This document shows positions 17,311-25,818 of a stretch of 59,759 nucleotides of DNA, piece by piece. Origin of the DNA: Paraburkholderia kururiensis JCM 10599 = LMG 19447 (GTDB taxonomy: Bacteria > Pseudomonadota > Gammaproteobacteria > Burkholderiales > Burkholderiaceae). Both the position numbers and the translations under genes were made by a program. Position 1 is the stretch's first letter. Each line of letters begins with the position of its first letter. Below the pieces are notes generated by a model. That model made no database searches and had not been told where the DNA came from. It was given only the letters and a program-made list of their open reading frames with translations. The stretch is from positions 1 to 59,759 of the forward strand of contig NZ_RJZE01000034.1 of assembly GCF_003986935.1 (NCBI RefSeq), given 5' to 3'.

Positions 17311-17589
17311 ATGGGTCACTCTGGACAATACGAGCTGCAACTGCACGAGCGGGATGTGCCGATGCTGCGCGCGCTGCCGACGAGCGGCAACGGCACGGAG
17401 GGTGCCAGCGGCACGATCGAGCTGACCGAAGCGAAGGCGCGTTCGGGCCGCACCTTCGCGGTGCTGCGCACCGACTCGCTCGCGCGGCTCGCGGAATGGC
17501 GCGGCGTGCTGGACGAGCACGAACGCCCGTACCGCGTCGTCAATCGCCGTGCCGGCCACGCGCTCGACGCGAACGCACCGGACTGGTGA
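17311..17589 (+). CDS. Small hypothetical protein, 92 residues
   Basis: CAGGAG lies six bases before the ATG. The protein (MGHSGQYELQLHERDVPMLR...) is soluble, has no signal peptide and reads as a small alpha/beta protein: two strand-like stretches (GTIELTEAKARSGRTFAVLR) and a helix (LARLAEWRGVLDEHERPYRV). I do not recognise the family. The frame is open far upstream, but ribosome site and composition support this start. The gene is followed by a short tandem repeat. Confidence 0.55.
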   Translation: MGHSGQYELQLHERDVPMLRALPTSGNGTEGASGTIELTEAKARSGRTFAVLRTDSLARLAEWRGVLDEHERPYRVVNRRAGHALDANAPDW

Positions 17590-17629
17590 GCGCTGCCGTG
17601 AGACGCCGCGCAATGGAGGGGTGCGGGTG

Positions 17630-17658
17630 TCGGGCAGATATCGGGCAGATATCGAGCA
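17630..17658. repeat. 11-bp tandem repeat (TCGGGCAGATA), 2.6 copies
   Basis: Two exact copies of TCGGGCAGATA and a partial TCGAGCA lie 40 bp after the stop of the 92-residue gene and just before the end of the convergent HAD gene. Confidence 0.8.
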
Positions 17659-17668
17659 CCGGGGCGAT

Positions 17669-18343
17669 TCAAGGCCGCGCCGCAACCTCGTCGAGATGGT
17701 GCAGCAGATCGGCGGGATCGTCGTAGACGCGCAGCGCGCCTGCGCGCTCCAGTTCTTCCGCCCCGTATCCACCCGAGAGCAACCCAACGCCTAGCGCCCG
17801 GCAACGGCGTGCCGCGAGCATGTCCCAGATGCTGTCGCCCACCACGACCGTGTGTTCGATCGGCACGTTGAGCCGCGCGGCGGCTGCGATGAAGAGATCC
17901 GGGTCGGGCTTCGCGTATTTCACGTCGTCGCGCGTGACCACGGTGTTGAGTGCGGGATCCACGCCGAGCGCTTCCAGATTCACCGCCGCGGTTTCGAGCC
18001 GGCCGCTCGTCGCAATGGCCCAGCGCGTGCCGGCTTCGCTCAACGCATCGAGTAGTGCGCGCGCGCCCGGCAGGGGGCGCACCTGGGCACGCAGACGCTT
18101 GTAGGCATCGGCATGCAGTTGCCGCAACCGGTCCACGCGCGCGGGGCTGATGTCGCCACCCGTTTCGCGCAGCAGCTGGTTCGTGAACAGACCGCCGCTC
18201 ATGCCGATCTTGCGGTGAATGCGCCAGACCGACAGTTCGATGCCTTCCTGGTCCAGCGCCTCTTTCCATGCGAGCACGTGTTGATAGACGCTGTCGACGA
18301 GCGTGCCGTCGAGATCGAACAGAAACGCGGTTTCAATGCGCAT
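17669..18343 (-). CDS. HAD-superfamily hydrolase (phosphoglycolate phosphatase-like)
   Basis: A 224-residue subclass IA HAD phosphatase. Motif I is FLFDLDGTLVDS, with the nucleophile Asp and general acid Asp; motif II is the Thr/Ser in WAIATSG; motif III/IV is KYAKPDPDLFI and VVVGDSIWDMLAA. A helical cap of about 70 residues lies between motifs I and II. Such enzymes remove phosphate from small sugar or organic phosphates; the exact substrate is not evident. No operon partner is present. The start ATG immediately precedes motif I, as is usual. Confidence 0.88.
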   Translation of the reverse strand: MRIETAFLFDLDGTLVDSVYQHVLAWKEALDQEGIELSVWRIHRKIGMSGGLFTNQLLRETGGDISPARVDRLRQLHADAYKRLRAQVRPLPGARALLDALSEAGTRWAIATSGRLETAAVNLEALGVDPALNTVVTRDDVKYAKPDPDLFIAAAARLNVPIEHTVVVGDSIWDMLAARRCRALGVGLLSGGYGAEELERAGALRVYDDPADLLHHLDEVAARP

Positions 18344-18632
18344 GAAGGGCTCCGGCGAGAGGCGTGCGGCGCCGCGAGACTACGCCCGGCGAGGCCGCCC
18401 GAGGGGAAGGAAAAAGCGAGCAGCCAGTGTACCCGCGTTGCCGCGACCGATGCGTGGCAGCCCGCATGGGCCGCGCAATGGCGATTCGCCTGGAGCGCTT
18501 GCATGGTTCGCACGCTCGATGACTTCATCCCGCGCTCGCACATTCAGCTATAACGCGCGCGCCGGGTCACGGCAGATGGGAACACCGCTTGCGGGTCGGT
18601 GAGCTCCAGGACTAGCAACAGAAGAGGGGCTC

Positions 18633-18851
18633 ATGAAACCGGCTTTGAAACAGATGCTCGTCGTCTCGTCTATCGCATTGATCGCAATGGGCGGCACCGG
18701 CTGCAAGCGCGCCGACAACAGCAGCACCGACACCAACAGTTCCGCGGGCGCGAGCGGCACGGCGGCCGCCGGCGGCATGAACAGCGGCATGGGCGCAGCG
18801 CCGGCCTCGGCGGCTTCGGGCCTCGCGCCGGCGTCGGGCGCGAGCCAGTAA
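18633..18851 (+). CDS. Small lipoprotein, Ser/Ala/Gly-rich
   Basis: A 72-residue precursor. Residues 1-24 form a lipoprotein signal peptide with lipobox MGGTGC; the 48 residues after the Cys are almost only Ser, Ala, Gly, Asn, Thr and Met (ASGTAAAGGMNSGMGAAPAS), so the mature part is probably unstructured. GAGGGG precedes the ATG. Similar tiny lipoproteins are widespread in this family and uncharacterised. A G-rich repeat with a quadruplex motif follows its stop codon within eight bases. Confidence 0.7.
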   Translation: MKPALKQMLVVSSIALIAMGGTGCKRADNSSTDTNSSAGASGTAAAGGMNSGMGAAPASAASGLAPASGASQ

Positions 18852-18858
18852 TGGCGCG

Positions 18859-18905
18859 GTGGTTGGGCGGTGGGTGGGGCGGTGGGTTAGCCCGTGGGTT
18901 GGCCG
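18859..18905. repeat. G-rich 12-bp tandem repeat with G-quadruplex motif
   Basis: Units run GTGGTTGGGCG, GTGGGTGGGGCG, GTGGGTTAGCCC and GTGGGTTGGCCG. Within it, 18865-18886 has four runs of at least three G separated by loops of 4, 1 and 4 bases on the plus strand, a classical quadruplex pattern. It begins eight bases after the stop codon of the small lipoprotein gene, so the transcript would also carry the G runs. Confidence 0.8.
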
Positions 18906-19075
18906 ACAGTTGTCGACGGACGGACGCGCAGCGGTAAGAGCCGATGCGAACGCGAGGCCTCGCGCGATGCCCCGTCCGGCTTCGTTCGCGTCGTCCACTC
19001 GGGTCGACCACCTTACCCGCCGCGCACGTGATGGTCGGACGCCATGCGGCATTGATCGATTCACGCCATCGCCGG

Positions 19076-19291
19076 TTAGGCCGCGCGGTTGCGCGCTTCG
19101 TCGTGCAGAGCGAAATTGCCGTCCACGCCAACGACGCCGACGACGCGTTCGCTGCCGTCCGGCGCGGCAATCACGGCCGTAGCGGCATCGCGCCCGTTTG
19201 TAGCAGTCGTGACGCCAGGGTGGATCGGGAAGGCACCGTGGCTGACGGTGGTGTGAGTGGAGAGAGTGGGGTGGGCGAGGCGAGCGGGCAT
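19076..19291 (-). CDS. Small hypothetical protein, 71 residues
   Basis: A leftward ATG is preceded by GGAGGAA at good spacing, the main evidence that this is a real gene. The product has a Thr/His-rich first half and a second half, AVIAAPDGSERVVGVVGVDG, that could form beta strands. No signal peptide or known family. It shares a promoter gap with the rightward gene at 19578. Confidence 0.5.
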   Translation of the reverse strand: MPARLAHPTLSTHTTVSHGAFPIHPGVTTATNGRDAATAVIAAPDGSERVVGVVGVDGNFALHDEARNRAA

Positions 19292-19577
19292 TTCGGGTTC
19301 CTCCGTGGGTAGGACAACACACGCGGATACACCGTCGTGCTTTTATGCTATTGGCGCGGCAAGACAGAGGCGACCCGGCGGACACAGCATGGCGCGAACA
19401 GCGTCTCGCGGCCCCGACTGGGTAGCCCCCACAGGGCAGCACCCACCGTGCAGCACGTGCTGCACGGCCGCGTGCCACACACACCACACAGCACAGCACC
19501 ACCGATTGCGCCGCCATTCCGCCCACCGGCGATCACCTGAAAGACGGACGGCGGGCAGCACGCAGTGGGGAGGCATC

Positions 19578-19955
19578 ATGGAAGACAGATCATTTTCGGG
19601 GCCCGACAGCTGGGACGTTCACGCAACCCGTCTCGCCGACGCAGGCAGTGCACCCGGCGTGCCGAAGAGCGCGCACACGCACTACCAGGCGAACGTGTGC
19701 GGCGGCGACTTCAAGCACGTGAAGGAGCGTTTCAACGAGTGGAAGCAGCAACCGCTCGTGTTCCAGCACAACCGCCGCATGTTCGAAGGCAAGGACGAAG
19801 TGCGCCGCGTATCCGAGCGCGTATTCGGCAACAGCGAAGCAGCGCAGAGCCTGCTGCGCGAGATGTGCGATCCGCACGCGTCGTACGCGCTCGCGGCGCA
19901 CGTGCAGACCAGCGAGCGCGACCTGTGGCTCGTCATGGCCGCCTACGACGAGTGA
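19578..19955 (+). CDS. Hypothetical protein, 125 residues
   Basis: GGGGAGG lies five bases before the ATG. The protein is soluble and mostly helical after residue 45, with KHVKERFNEWKQQPLVFQHN and SEAAQSLLREMCDPHASYAL and an aromatic, acidic C-terminus. I do not recognise a family. The open frame extends far upstream, but this ATG has the only good ribosome site. A six-copy 8-bp repeat follows its stop. Confidence 0.6.
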   Translation: MEDRSFSGPDSWDVHATRLADAGSAPGVPKSAHTHYQANVCGGDFKHVKERFNEWKQQPLVFQHNRRMFEGKDEVRRVSERVFGNSEAAQSLLREMCDPHASYALAAHVQTSERDLWLVMAAYDE

Positions 19956-19997
19956 GCGCGAGGCGGCGAGGGCATCAAGGCGTCGAACGATACGACA

Positions 19998-20045
19998 CCG
20001 CGACGCCGCGACGCCGCGATGCCTCGACGTTGCCACGTTGCCACG
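19998..20045. repeat. 8-bp tandem repeats (CCGCGACG, then TTGCCACG), six units
   Basis: Four units CCGCGACG, CCGCGACG, CCGCGATG and CCTCGACG run straight into two exact TTGCCACG units. It fills the short gap between two convergent stop codons (19955 and 20066). Confidence 0.8.
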
Positions 20046-20065
20046 CAAAAGCGCGACGCTCGCCG

Positions 20066-21028
20066 CTACCGATACAACCGCGCCAGGGGCCGCAACGTGG
20101 CCTGCATCGCTTCGACCTCGTCGCGTTCGCCGCACGAAGCCTGGGCGCCATAGCGCGTGAGCGCGAGATGCGCAGCCGCCGCCGCGAAAAGCACGGCATC
20201 GAGGGGCCCGCGTTCTTCCGCGAGGGCAACGGCGAGGGCGCCGGCAAAGGCGTCGTCGGCGCCTGAGGTATCCACGATCGAGACCGGCTGCGGCGCGACG
20301 AACAGCGTGTTGCCGTCGAACACCGCCACGCAGCCGCCATGCGCCCGCCGCACGCAGGCGAGCGCGACGCCGCGTGCGTGCATCACCTGGGCAGCGCGCG
20401 CTGCGCTGTTGTCGTCGCTGACGCTCACGCCGCTCATCCGGCTGGCCGCGGTGTCGTCGGGCATGACGGCCGACACGTGCGCCCATAGCTTGCGCACGGC
20501 GCGCGTCGATACGCGGTCGCCCGGTACCGGATCGAGCACCACGCGAAGGCCGCGCCGCGCCGCGGCCTGCAGCGCGCAGGTCACCGCAGCCGCAGAGATG
20601 TCGCAGCTCACCACGAGCACGTCGTCGGGCGCGAGCGCGTCGATGGCCGTGCGCGCAGCGGTGAGGTCGTCGTCGCTCCAGGCCGCACTTGCGTTGGGGG
20701 CGAAGACCTTGTGCTGGCTGCCGTCGGGCATGACGAGATTGGTGGCCACCGCGGTGGCGTGACCGTGCGCCACCCGCACGTGCGAGACGTCCACGTTCGC
20801 GCGGCGCAGCGGGCCCAGCGCCTGGTCGGCCAGGTCGTCGTCGCCCACCATGCCGAGCACCTGCGTGCCGAAGCCGAGCAACTGCGCGGCGCGGGCCACG
20901 TTCGGACCCGTGCCGCCCGAGAGTCTCGCGAACTCCCGGCCCATCGCCATTTCGCCGTTGTGCGGCAACGCATCCACGCGCACCTGAAAGTCCGCGTTGA
21001 TGCTGCCGACGCTCATGATCGTTGCCAT
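20066..21028 (-). CDS. PfkB-family carbohydrate kinase (ribokinase-like)
   Basis: A 320-residue sugar or nucleoside kinase of the ribokinase fold. The N-terminal signature region is SGGTGPNVARAAQLLGFG, and the second signature is DTSGADDAFAGAL. The family consensus there is D-T-x-G-A-G-D; here the third residue of GAGD is Asp, not Gly, while the catalytic-base Asp is kept. The substrate cannot be named. It is transcribed leftwards downstream of trehalase with a 214-bp gap that probably contains its own promoter. The start is the first of two nearby ATGs, neither with a strong ribosome site. Confidence 0.82.
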   Translation of the reverse strand: MATIMSVGSINADFQVRVDALPHNGEMAMGREFARLSGGTGPNVARAAQLLGFGTQVLGMVGDDDLADQALGPLRRANVDVSHVRVAHGHATAVATNLVMPDGSQHKVFAPNASAAWSDDDLTAARTAIDALAPDDVLVVSCDISAAAVTCALQAAARRGLRVVLDPVPGDRVSTRAVRKLWAHVSAVMPDDTAASRMSGVSVSDDNSAARAAQVMHARGVALACVRRAHGGCVAVFDGNTLFVAPQPVSIVDTSGADDAFAGALAVALAEERGPLDAVLFAAAAAHLALTRYGAQASCGERDEVEAMQATLRPLARLYR

Positions 21029-21242
21029 TGCACCGCGTCTCTCGAGAATGCCGCAGGGGCGGGCCGCCCTTCATGACATGCGGGCTTGGCACTGCGGCGC
21101 CCGTATTGCTTCAAGCAACAGCCATGCCGGACGGCGCTCTCGGGCGCGTTGCATCGCATCGTTTTTCTGTCGTGCAGCGGCCGCGCCGAGACAGGGTTCG
21201 GGAATTCCTCGGGCAGGTCGTTCACGGCGATTTTTATTGGGA

Positions 21243-23207
21243 TCATTTGGCGGCCCCGGCGGGCGCCGCCTGCAAGCGGTGCGAGGTCTTCGGCGCCTGC
21301 CTCGCCGCCGACGCCGCGGCCGAAACCCCCGACGGTCCTTCGGGCACGTCGGTGGGTCGTGTGTTGCGCGCCACGTCGGGGTAGAGCTTCATGAGCGCGC
21401 GCAGCACGCCGTTGGTCCAGCCAAAGCCGTCCTGCAACGGGTATTCGCCGCCGCCCGCCGCGCGGTTCGCCACGTCTACGTCGTACTTTTCCACGAGCTT
21501 GCCGGTGCGCTGGTAGTACGCAACGTTCGTACGGATCCAGCGCGTGGCGATCGTGCGTGCCAGTTCCGCTTCGCCATAACGGCGCAGCCCCATCACGGCG
21601 AGGTATTGCAGCGGCGCCCAGCCGTTCGGCTCGTCCCACTGCTGGCCGGTGTTCACGCGCGTGGTGGCGAGTCCGCCCGGACGCAGCAGCGCAGTCTTCA
21701 GCGTTTCGGCGACGCTACGTGCTTCCTCACGCGTCGCGACGCCGGCACAGAGCGGGTACACGGTCGCCGCGCTGAGCCGGTGCGTGAGCGTGCCGCGCGC
21801 GAAGTCGTAGTCGCCGAACGCGCGCAATTGCGGGTCCCAGAGCAGACGCCGGATCGCATCGGCGCGAATGCGTGCGTGCTGCTCCATGTTTTCGGCATGC
21901 GTGGCATCGCCCTGCACGCGATACGCCTTCGCGAGCGTGCGTTCGAGCAGGTAGAGCAGGCTGTTCAGATCGACGGGCACGAGCGACGTCACCTCGATGC
22001 TGGCAAGCGTCTTGCCGTCCGCGAACCAGCGCGAGCTGAAGTCCCAGCCTGTTTCGCCGCCCGCACGCAGGTCGCGCCACAGCGAAGCGGGCTCGCGCCC
22101 CTTCACGGCCTGCGCGGTGAGCACGTCTTCGCGATACGACTCGTCGCGCGGCGTATCGCGTTCGTCCCAGTAGCGGTTCAGCAGCGTACCGTCGGCCAGT
22201 CGCACGAGATGTCGCGACGCGTGGCCGGGCGAGAGGTTCGCGCTGCCTTCCATCCAGTACGCGTACTCCGCCTTGAGTTCGGGCAGATAGCGCAGGTAGA
22301 CCGCGTCGCCGTCGCGCTGCGCGACGAGTTCGACCATCTGCGCGAAGAACGGCGGCTGCGAACGGCTCAGGTAGTAGGTGCGGTTGCCGTTTGGAATGTG
22401 GCCATAGCGGTCGATCAAGGCGGCGAAGTTGTCGAGTTCGTCGCGCGTGAGATCGTGGCGCCCGCTCGTTTCAAGGCCCAGCATGATGAAGTACGAGTCC
22501 CAGTAGTAGATCTCGTCGAAGCGGTCGCCCGGCACGATGTACGGCTTCGGCAGCGGCAGCAGCGACGACCACGCGTTCTTCACCCTGTCGGGATTGCGGC
22601 GCAGTACGTTCCAGAGCGTATCGATGTGGCTCGTCACGTCCTGGTTCGGATCGCTCGTCCAGTTCTTCGCCTGCCGCTCCGGCAGCGTGAAATAGCGCGC
22701 GACGAACTGCGCGAGCGGGGACGACGCGCCGTTGCCTTTCGCCGCGCTCGATGCAACGACGGCAGCGGCCGCAGCAGCGGCCCCCGACGCACCGGCTGCT
22801 TGCGATGCCGCTTCGTCTGGATGCTGGGCCCGGTATTGCGCGAACGCCGCCATGACCTGCTGCGGCGGCACGCTGGGCTCCATGTCCGCGAAGGTCTTGC
22901 TGTCGGGAAACACGCGTGCGAGTTCGACTTCGCGGTAGAGGTCGCCGTACAGCTCGGAGGGCGGCACTGGCACGACCGGCGATGGCTGCGCATGCGGATT
23001 CGGCGCCTGACCGGCCTTTCCCGCGGACGCCGCCACGGCGTGGGGCAACGGAACGAAGCCATGCGAGAGCCCGGCCGCGTGCGGCGCAAGCGGCCACAGA
23101 CACGCGAGGCACACCGCTGCGTGGCGCAGGCCGCGCAAGGCCGTGCGCCATGCAGCGATTGCTCGTGGCCGCCAGGTGCGCGCGACGCACAGCGCGCGGC
23201 GACGCAT
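21243..23207 (-). CDS. treA: Periplasmic trehalase, glycoside hydrolase family 37
   Basis: A protein of about 654 residues that hydrolyses trehalose to two glucose molecules. Both family signatures are clear: PGDRFDEIYYWDSYF and QWDEPNGWAPLQYL. The catalytic acid Asp lies in GETGWDFSSRWF and the base Glu in GGGEYPLQDGFGWTNG. A basic N-terminus and hydrophobic AAVCLACLWPLAPHAAG give a signal peptide, so it acts in the periplasm. An Ala-rich linker (AAGASGAAAAAAAVVASSAA) precedes the catalytic core. The frame is open to 23468, with another ATG at 23309; I chose the ATG that puts the signal peptide nearest the N-terminus, but it has no good ribosome site. Expected role: osmotic protection or use of external trehalose. 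Confidence 0.85.
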   Translation of the reverse strand: MRRRALCVARTWRPRAIAAWRTALRGLRHAAVCLACLWPLAPHAAGLSHGFVPLPHAVAASAGKAGQAPNPHAQPSPVVPVPPSELYGDLYREVELARVFPDSKTFADMEPSVPPQQVMAAFAQYRAQHPDEAASQAAGASGAAAAAAAVVASSAAKGNGASSPLAQFVARYFTLPERQAKNWTSDPNQDVTSHIDTLWNVLRRNPDRVKNAWSSLLPLPKPYIVPGDRFDEIYYWDSYFIMLGLETSGRHDLTRDELDNFAALIDRYGHIPNGNRTYYLSRSQPPFFAQMVELVAQRDGDAVYLRYLPELKAEYAYWMEGSANLSPGHASRHLVRLADGTLLNRYWDERDTPRDESYREDVLTAQAVKGREPASLWRDLRAGGETGWDFSSRWFADGKTLASIEVTSLVPVDLNSLLYLLERTLAKAYRVQGDATHAENMEQHARIRADAIRRLLWDPQLRAFGDYDFARGTLTHRLSAATVYPLCAGVATREEARSVAETLKTALLRPGGLATTRVNTGQQWDEPNGWAPLQYLAVMGLRRYGEAELARTIATRWIRTNVAYYQRTGKLVEKYDVDVANRAAGGGEYPLQDGFGWTNGVLRALMKLYPDVARNTRPTDVPEGPSGVSAAASAARQAPKTSHRLQAAPAGAAK

Positions 23208-23753
23208 GACGGGGGCCGGAGGCGGCGACACGGTCCGTAGGGGTAGTGGAGCATCGGCTACGTGCGGGGCTGCGGCGCGCGGGCCGGGTGCGGCAGTGTG
23301 CAAAGGCATCGGAGGCAAAATCGTGGCTCGCAGGCGGCCAGAAGTGCATGCGTGCCGGGCGAACAAAGGGAAAGCGGTGATGCGCAGCAAGTTTCGGTCC
23401 GCGCCGAAATACGCTGGAAAGCCGCCGGACACGCTGCATCGCAGCGAAACGGCCGCTTGCGAAAACACGATTCCTCAGAAGAGTGCGCAACTATTGCAAG
23501 CGTGCGGGCAAACATTTCAATCCGCGCACAGCGCTTTACGTCTGACTACACCGCATTCGGACTTGCTGGCGGGATGCTTCGCGTTGAGAGGGCCGCTCCG
23601 GGCGTTGCGCCGTGTACGGCGCCGCTCGCAGGAACGCACCATGCAGCGCGACGCCGTTGTCGGGCGGCAAGACGTCGGAGCATAAAAGACGGGAAGCAGG
23701 ATGAGAAGCAGGACGAGAAGCAAGGCGCCGCCCTTCGTCACCACGGAGCCGCG
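23208..23753. other. Divergent gap upstream of trehalase
   Basis: This 546-bp stretch may include the true 5' end of the trehalase gene (to 23309 or beyond). No other gene is supported. The right end holds a 12-bp repeat and the ribosome site GGAG of the gene at 23754. Confidence 0.4.
23693..23725. repeat. 12-bp tandem repeat (GAAGCAGGATGA), 2.75 copies
   Basis: Units GAAGCAGGATGA, GAAGCAGGACGA and partial GAAGCAAGG end 28 bp before an ATG at 23754. In one frame it would read as Lys-Gln-Asp-Glu tetrapeptides. Confidence 0.8.
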
Positions 23754-24077
23754 ATGAACATTCACGTACAGGCAGGCGAAATGAGAGAGGTGGCCGAGAC
23801 GCTGGGCCGCTACTTCGAAGCGCGCGCGATCGGTTTTCATATCGACGAACGCCCGGACCACACGCTGCACATCGGCTTTGAAAACGGAGGGCACCGCGCG
23901 TCGGTGACGGTTTCCTTCGACGACGGTGCGTACGAAGACTTCACGCAGCGCGACCTGGAAGGCAAGCGGCATGCGTTGAAGCGCATCTCGAACGAGTTCG
24001 GCAGCCTCATGGAACAGCGCAGTCCCGGCGCGCTGGCAGGGGACTTCCGGGTCAATCGGCTCGATGGCGGGCAGTAG
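23754..24077 (+). CDS. Hypothetical protein, 107 residues
   Basis: A soluble small protein with alternating strands and helices: REVAETLGRYFEARAIGFHI, then HTLHIGFENGGHRASVTVSF, then a charged helix DLEGKRHALKRISNEFGSLM. GGAG precedes the ATG and codon use resembles that of neighbours. No family recognised. It converges with the dioxygenase-like gene; its stop lies 15 bp from a 30-bp tandem repeat. Confidence 0.6.
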   Translation: MNIHVQAGEMREVAETLGRYFEARAIGFHIDERPDHTLHIGFENGGHRASVTVSFDDGAYEDFTQRDLEGKRHALKRISNEFGSLMEQRSPGALAGDFRVNRLDGGQ

Positions 24078-24091
24078 CGGCGCCGGGTATC

Positions 24092-24151
24092 GGACTCAGG
24101 ACCTCGGGGCTTAGTACCTCAGGACTCGGTACCTCGGGGCTCAGTACCTCG
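24092..24151. repeat. Two 30-bp tandem repeats overlapping a stop codon
   Basis: Units at 24092-24121 and 24122-24151 match at 26 of 30 positions; each is itself two degenerate 15-mers ending in TAGTACCTC or CAGTACCTC. The second unit covers the last two codons and the TGA (24141-24143) of the leftward dioxygenase-like gene, so the first copy looks like a duplicated gene end. Confidence 0.85.
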
Positions 24152-24998
24152 CCGCGTTCACGCGTCCTTCGGTGTTGGCGGTGCCCGTTACGTCGTCCAG
24201 ATTCTGCGGATACGGGTACGTGAGGCCGAGCAGTTGACGCATGGTGGGGCTCGCGCGTTTCACGAACGCTTCTCCCACCATTGCGCGCAGGTCTTCCATC
24301 GGCTTCACGAACTTCGGCAGGTACTGGATCAGGATGGCGCTGCGGTCGCGGCTGCTGCGGTTCGGCATGGCGCAGTGCCAGGTGGCGCCGAAGAACAGGA
24401 TGGCGTCGCCGGGGTCCGCCTCCATGCGCTCGCAGCGTTCGAAGAACCGGTCGTCGGGGCCGGGGTAACGCAGGTCGCGCTGTGTGCCCGGCACGAACGC
24501 CGTGGCGCCGGTTTGCGCCGTGAACGGATCGAGCGGAATGGTCACCTGCGCGTTGAGCGGAAAGCTCGCGTTGATGCCCACGGGAAACGTCTGCGGCGCG
24601 TGCAGATCCCAATACGGGTAGTCGATGTGCGGTTCCTGGCCGGGGCCGTCGGGCAGGATGCGGTTTGCGGCAATCGATCCCATCACGAAATCCTCACCGA
24701 GAAACGCGCGCATGGCGGCAACGATCAGCGGTTGCTCGGCCATCTGCGAAAACACGTCCCCTTTTGCAAGCAGATTCCACACGCGGCGTTGCAGATGCAG
24801 CCGCGCCGCCTGCGCGGCCTCGCCCTGAAAGTGCGTGACGGTTTGTGCGCGGGCATCGGAATGGGCCATTACGACGCTGCGCGCTTCGCTCACTTGAGCT
24901 GGACTGAAGAGGCCGCGCACGCGGACTGCGCCCGGCCCGTGGAGCAGGGCGTCCACCACGGCTTCGGGCGTGCATTCGGCGGGACTGAAGCTTTGCAT
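24141..24998 (-). CDS. Phytanoyl-CoA dioxygenase (PhyH)-family protein
   Basis: A 285-residue Fe(II)/2-oxoglutarate-dependent oxygenase. The metal ligands fit H-x-D in HIDYPYWDLH and the distal His in TWHCAMPNRSS; the Arg after it in SSRDRSAI could bind 2-oxoglutarate. The family hydroxylates fatty-acyl-CoAs, ectoine, or small natural products; the substrate here is not evident. AGGAG lies seven bases before the chosen ATG, whereas the frame upstream (to 25157) lacks one. It stands alone and is divergent from a small secreted protein. Confidence 0.83.
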   Translation of the reverse strand: MQSFSPAECTPEAVVDALLHGPGAVRVRGLFSPAQVSEARSVVMAHSDARAQTVTHFQGEAAQAARLHLQRRVWNLLAKGDVFSQMAEQPLIVAAMRAFLGEDFVMGSIAANRILPDGPGQEPHIDYPYWDLHAPQTFPVGINASFPLNAQVTIPLDPFTAQTGATAFVPGTQRDLRYPGPDDRFFERCERMEADPGDAILFFGATWHCAMPNRSSRDRSAILIQYLPKFVKPMEDLRAMVGEAFVKRASPTMRQLLGLTYPYPQNLDDVTGTANTEGRVNAARY

Positions 24999-25398
24999 GG
25001 CGTGTCTCCTGATCGGCCGGTCTTGTGATCGTGTAATTGGCTGCTGCGGGACGACGCGATGTCGTCCATCCGCACGCATCGCGCGCCGCGCGGGCGCACG
25101 TATGACCTCAGCATAGACAAGACCGCATCGATGTACAACGGAAATTGCATCATCCAATGAAATGGAATTTTTGTTCCATTTTCGGAATATGCCTTAAAAA
25201 GCGCACCTCAAAAACGCGGCTCAAAAAAAGCCGTGAAACCGCACGACATGAATTTCCAACAGACTCCGCGCGAGCGTTCTTCTACATTGGCAGCCATCCG
25301 CAACCCGCCGCGTTTCCAGCGCTTGCCGATCGAGTTGATTGTGCCAATCGTGCCGATCTTCGCGTTCGAGACGCGGCCCACACACTGAAGGACGTTCC
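24999..25398. promoter_or_regulatory. Divergent promoter region with an 8-6-8 inverted repeat
   Basis: This 400-bp gap is AT-rich around 25135-25200. AAATGGAA at 25160-25167 and TTCCATTT at 25174-25181 form a perfect inverted repeat with six bases between. The core TGGAA-N6-TTCCA resembles operators of IclR-type or similar regulators, one base longer than the E. coli IclR consensus. It lies 162 bp upstream of the dioxygenase-like start and 218 bp upstream of the start at 25399, so either could be its target. Confidence 0.5.
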
Positions 25399-25815
25399 GT
25401 GAACTTCTCATCTCTCATCAACCGTATCGGTTTAGCAGGCAAGGCGCAGACCTCGAATCCGGCGATACGGACGACGCGCGTCTCGTACCACCTCTCGCGC
25501 CAGCTTGCATTCGCGGCGACGGCCGGCGTGCTCGCCATGACGAGCGTCTCGGCATGCGCCGCGACGTGGGTGCTGCGCGGCACCGCCGTGGTGGCCGCGC
25601 CTGTCATCGTGGCGCCTCCGCCCGTCGTCTACGCGGCGCCGGCACCGGTGGTCACCTACGTTCCGCCGGCGCCGCTGGTGGTGGCGCCGGCTCCCGCGAA
25701 GACTGCCTATGGCGTCGCGCCGACCACCGTCTACGTGGCGCCCGCGGTTCGGCCCGCCGTCTGGGTACCGGGCCACTGGGTGGGCGGCGTGTGGATTCCG
25801 CCGCACTGGGCCTGA
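25399..25815 (+). CDS. Secreted Pro/Ala/Val-rich small protein
   Basis: A 138-residue protein starting at GTG, with GAAGGA upstream. Residues 30-54 are hydrophobic and end in SACAA, a probable signal peptide with a long N-terminus. The mature part is low-complexity: PPPVVYAAPAPVVTYVPPAP and similar, then WVPGHWVGGVWIPPHWA, a W-x-x-GHW motif seen in surface repeat proteins (YXWXXGHW type). Probably a cell-envelope protein; function unknown. Its stop is three bases before a 21-bp tandem repeat. Confidence 0.65.
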   Translation: MNFSSLINRIGLAGKAQTSNPAIRTTRVSYHLSRQLAFAATAGVLAMTSVSACAATWVLRGTAVVAAPVIVAPPPVVYAAPAPVVTYVPPAPLVVAPAPAKTAYGVAPTTVYVAPAVRPAVWVPGHWVGGVWIPPHWA

Positions 25816-25818
25816 GCG

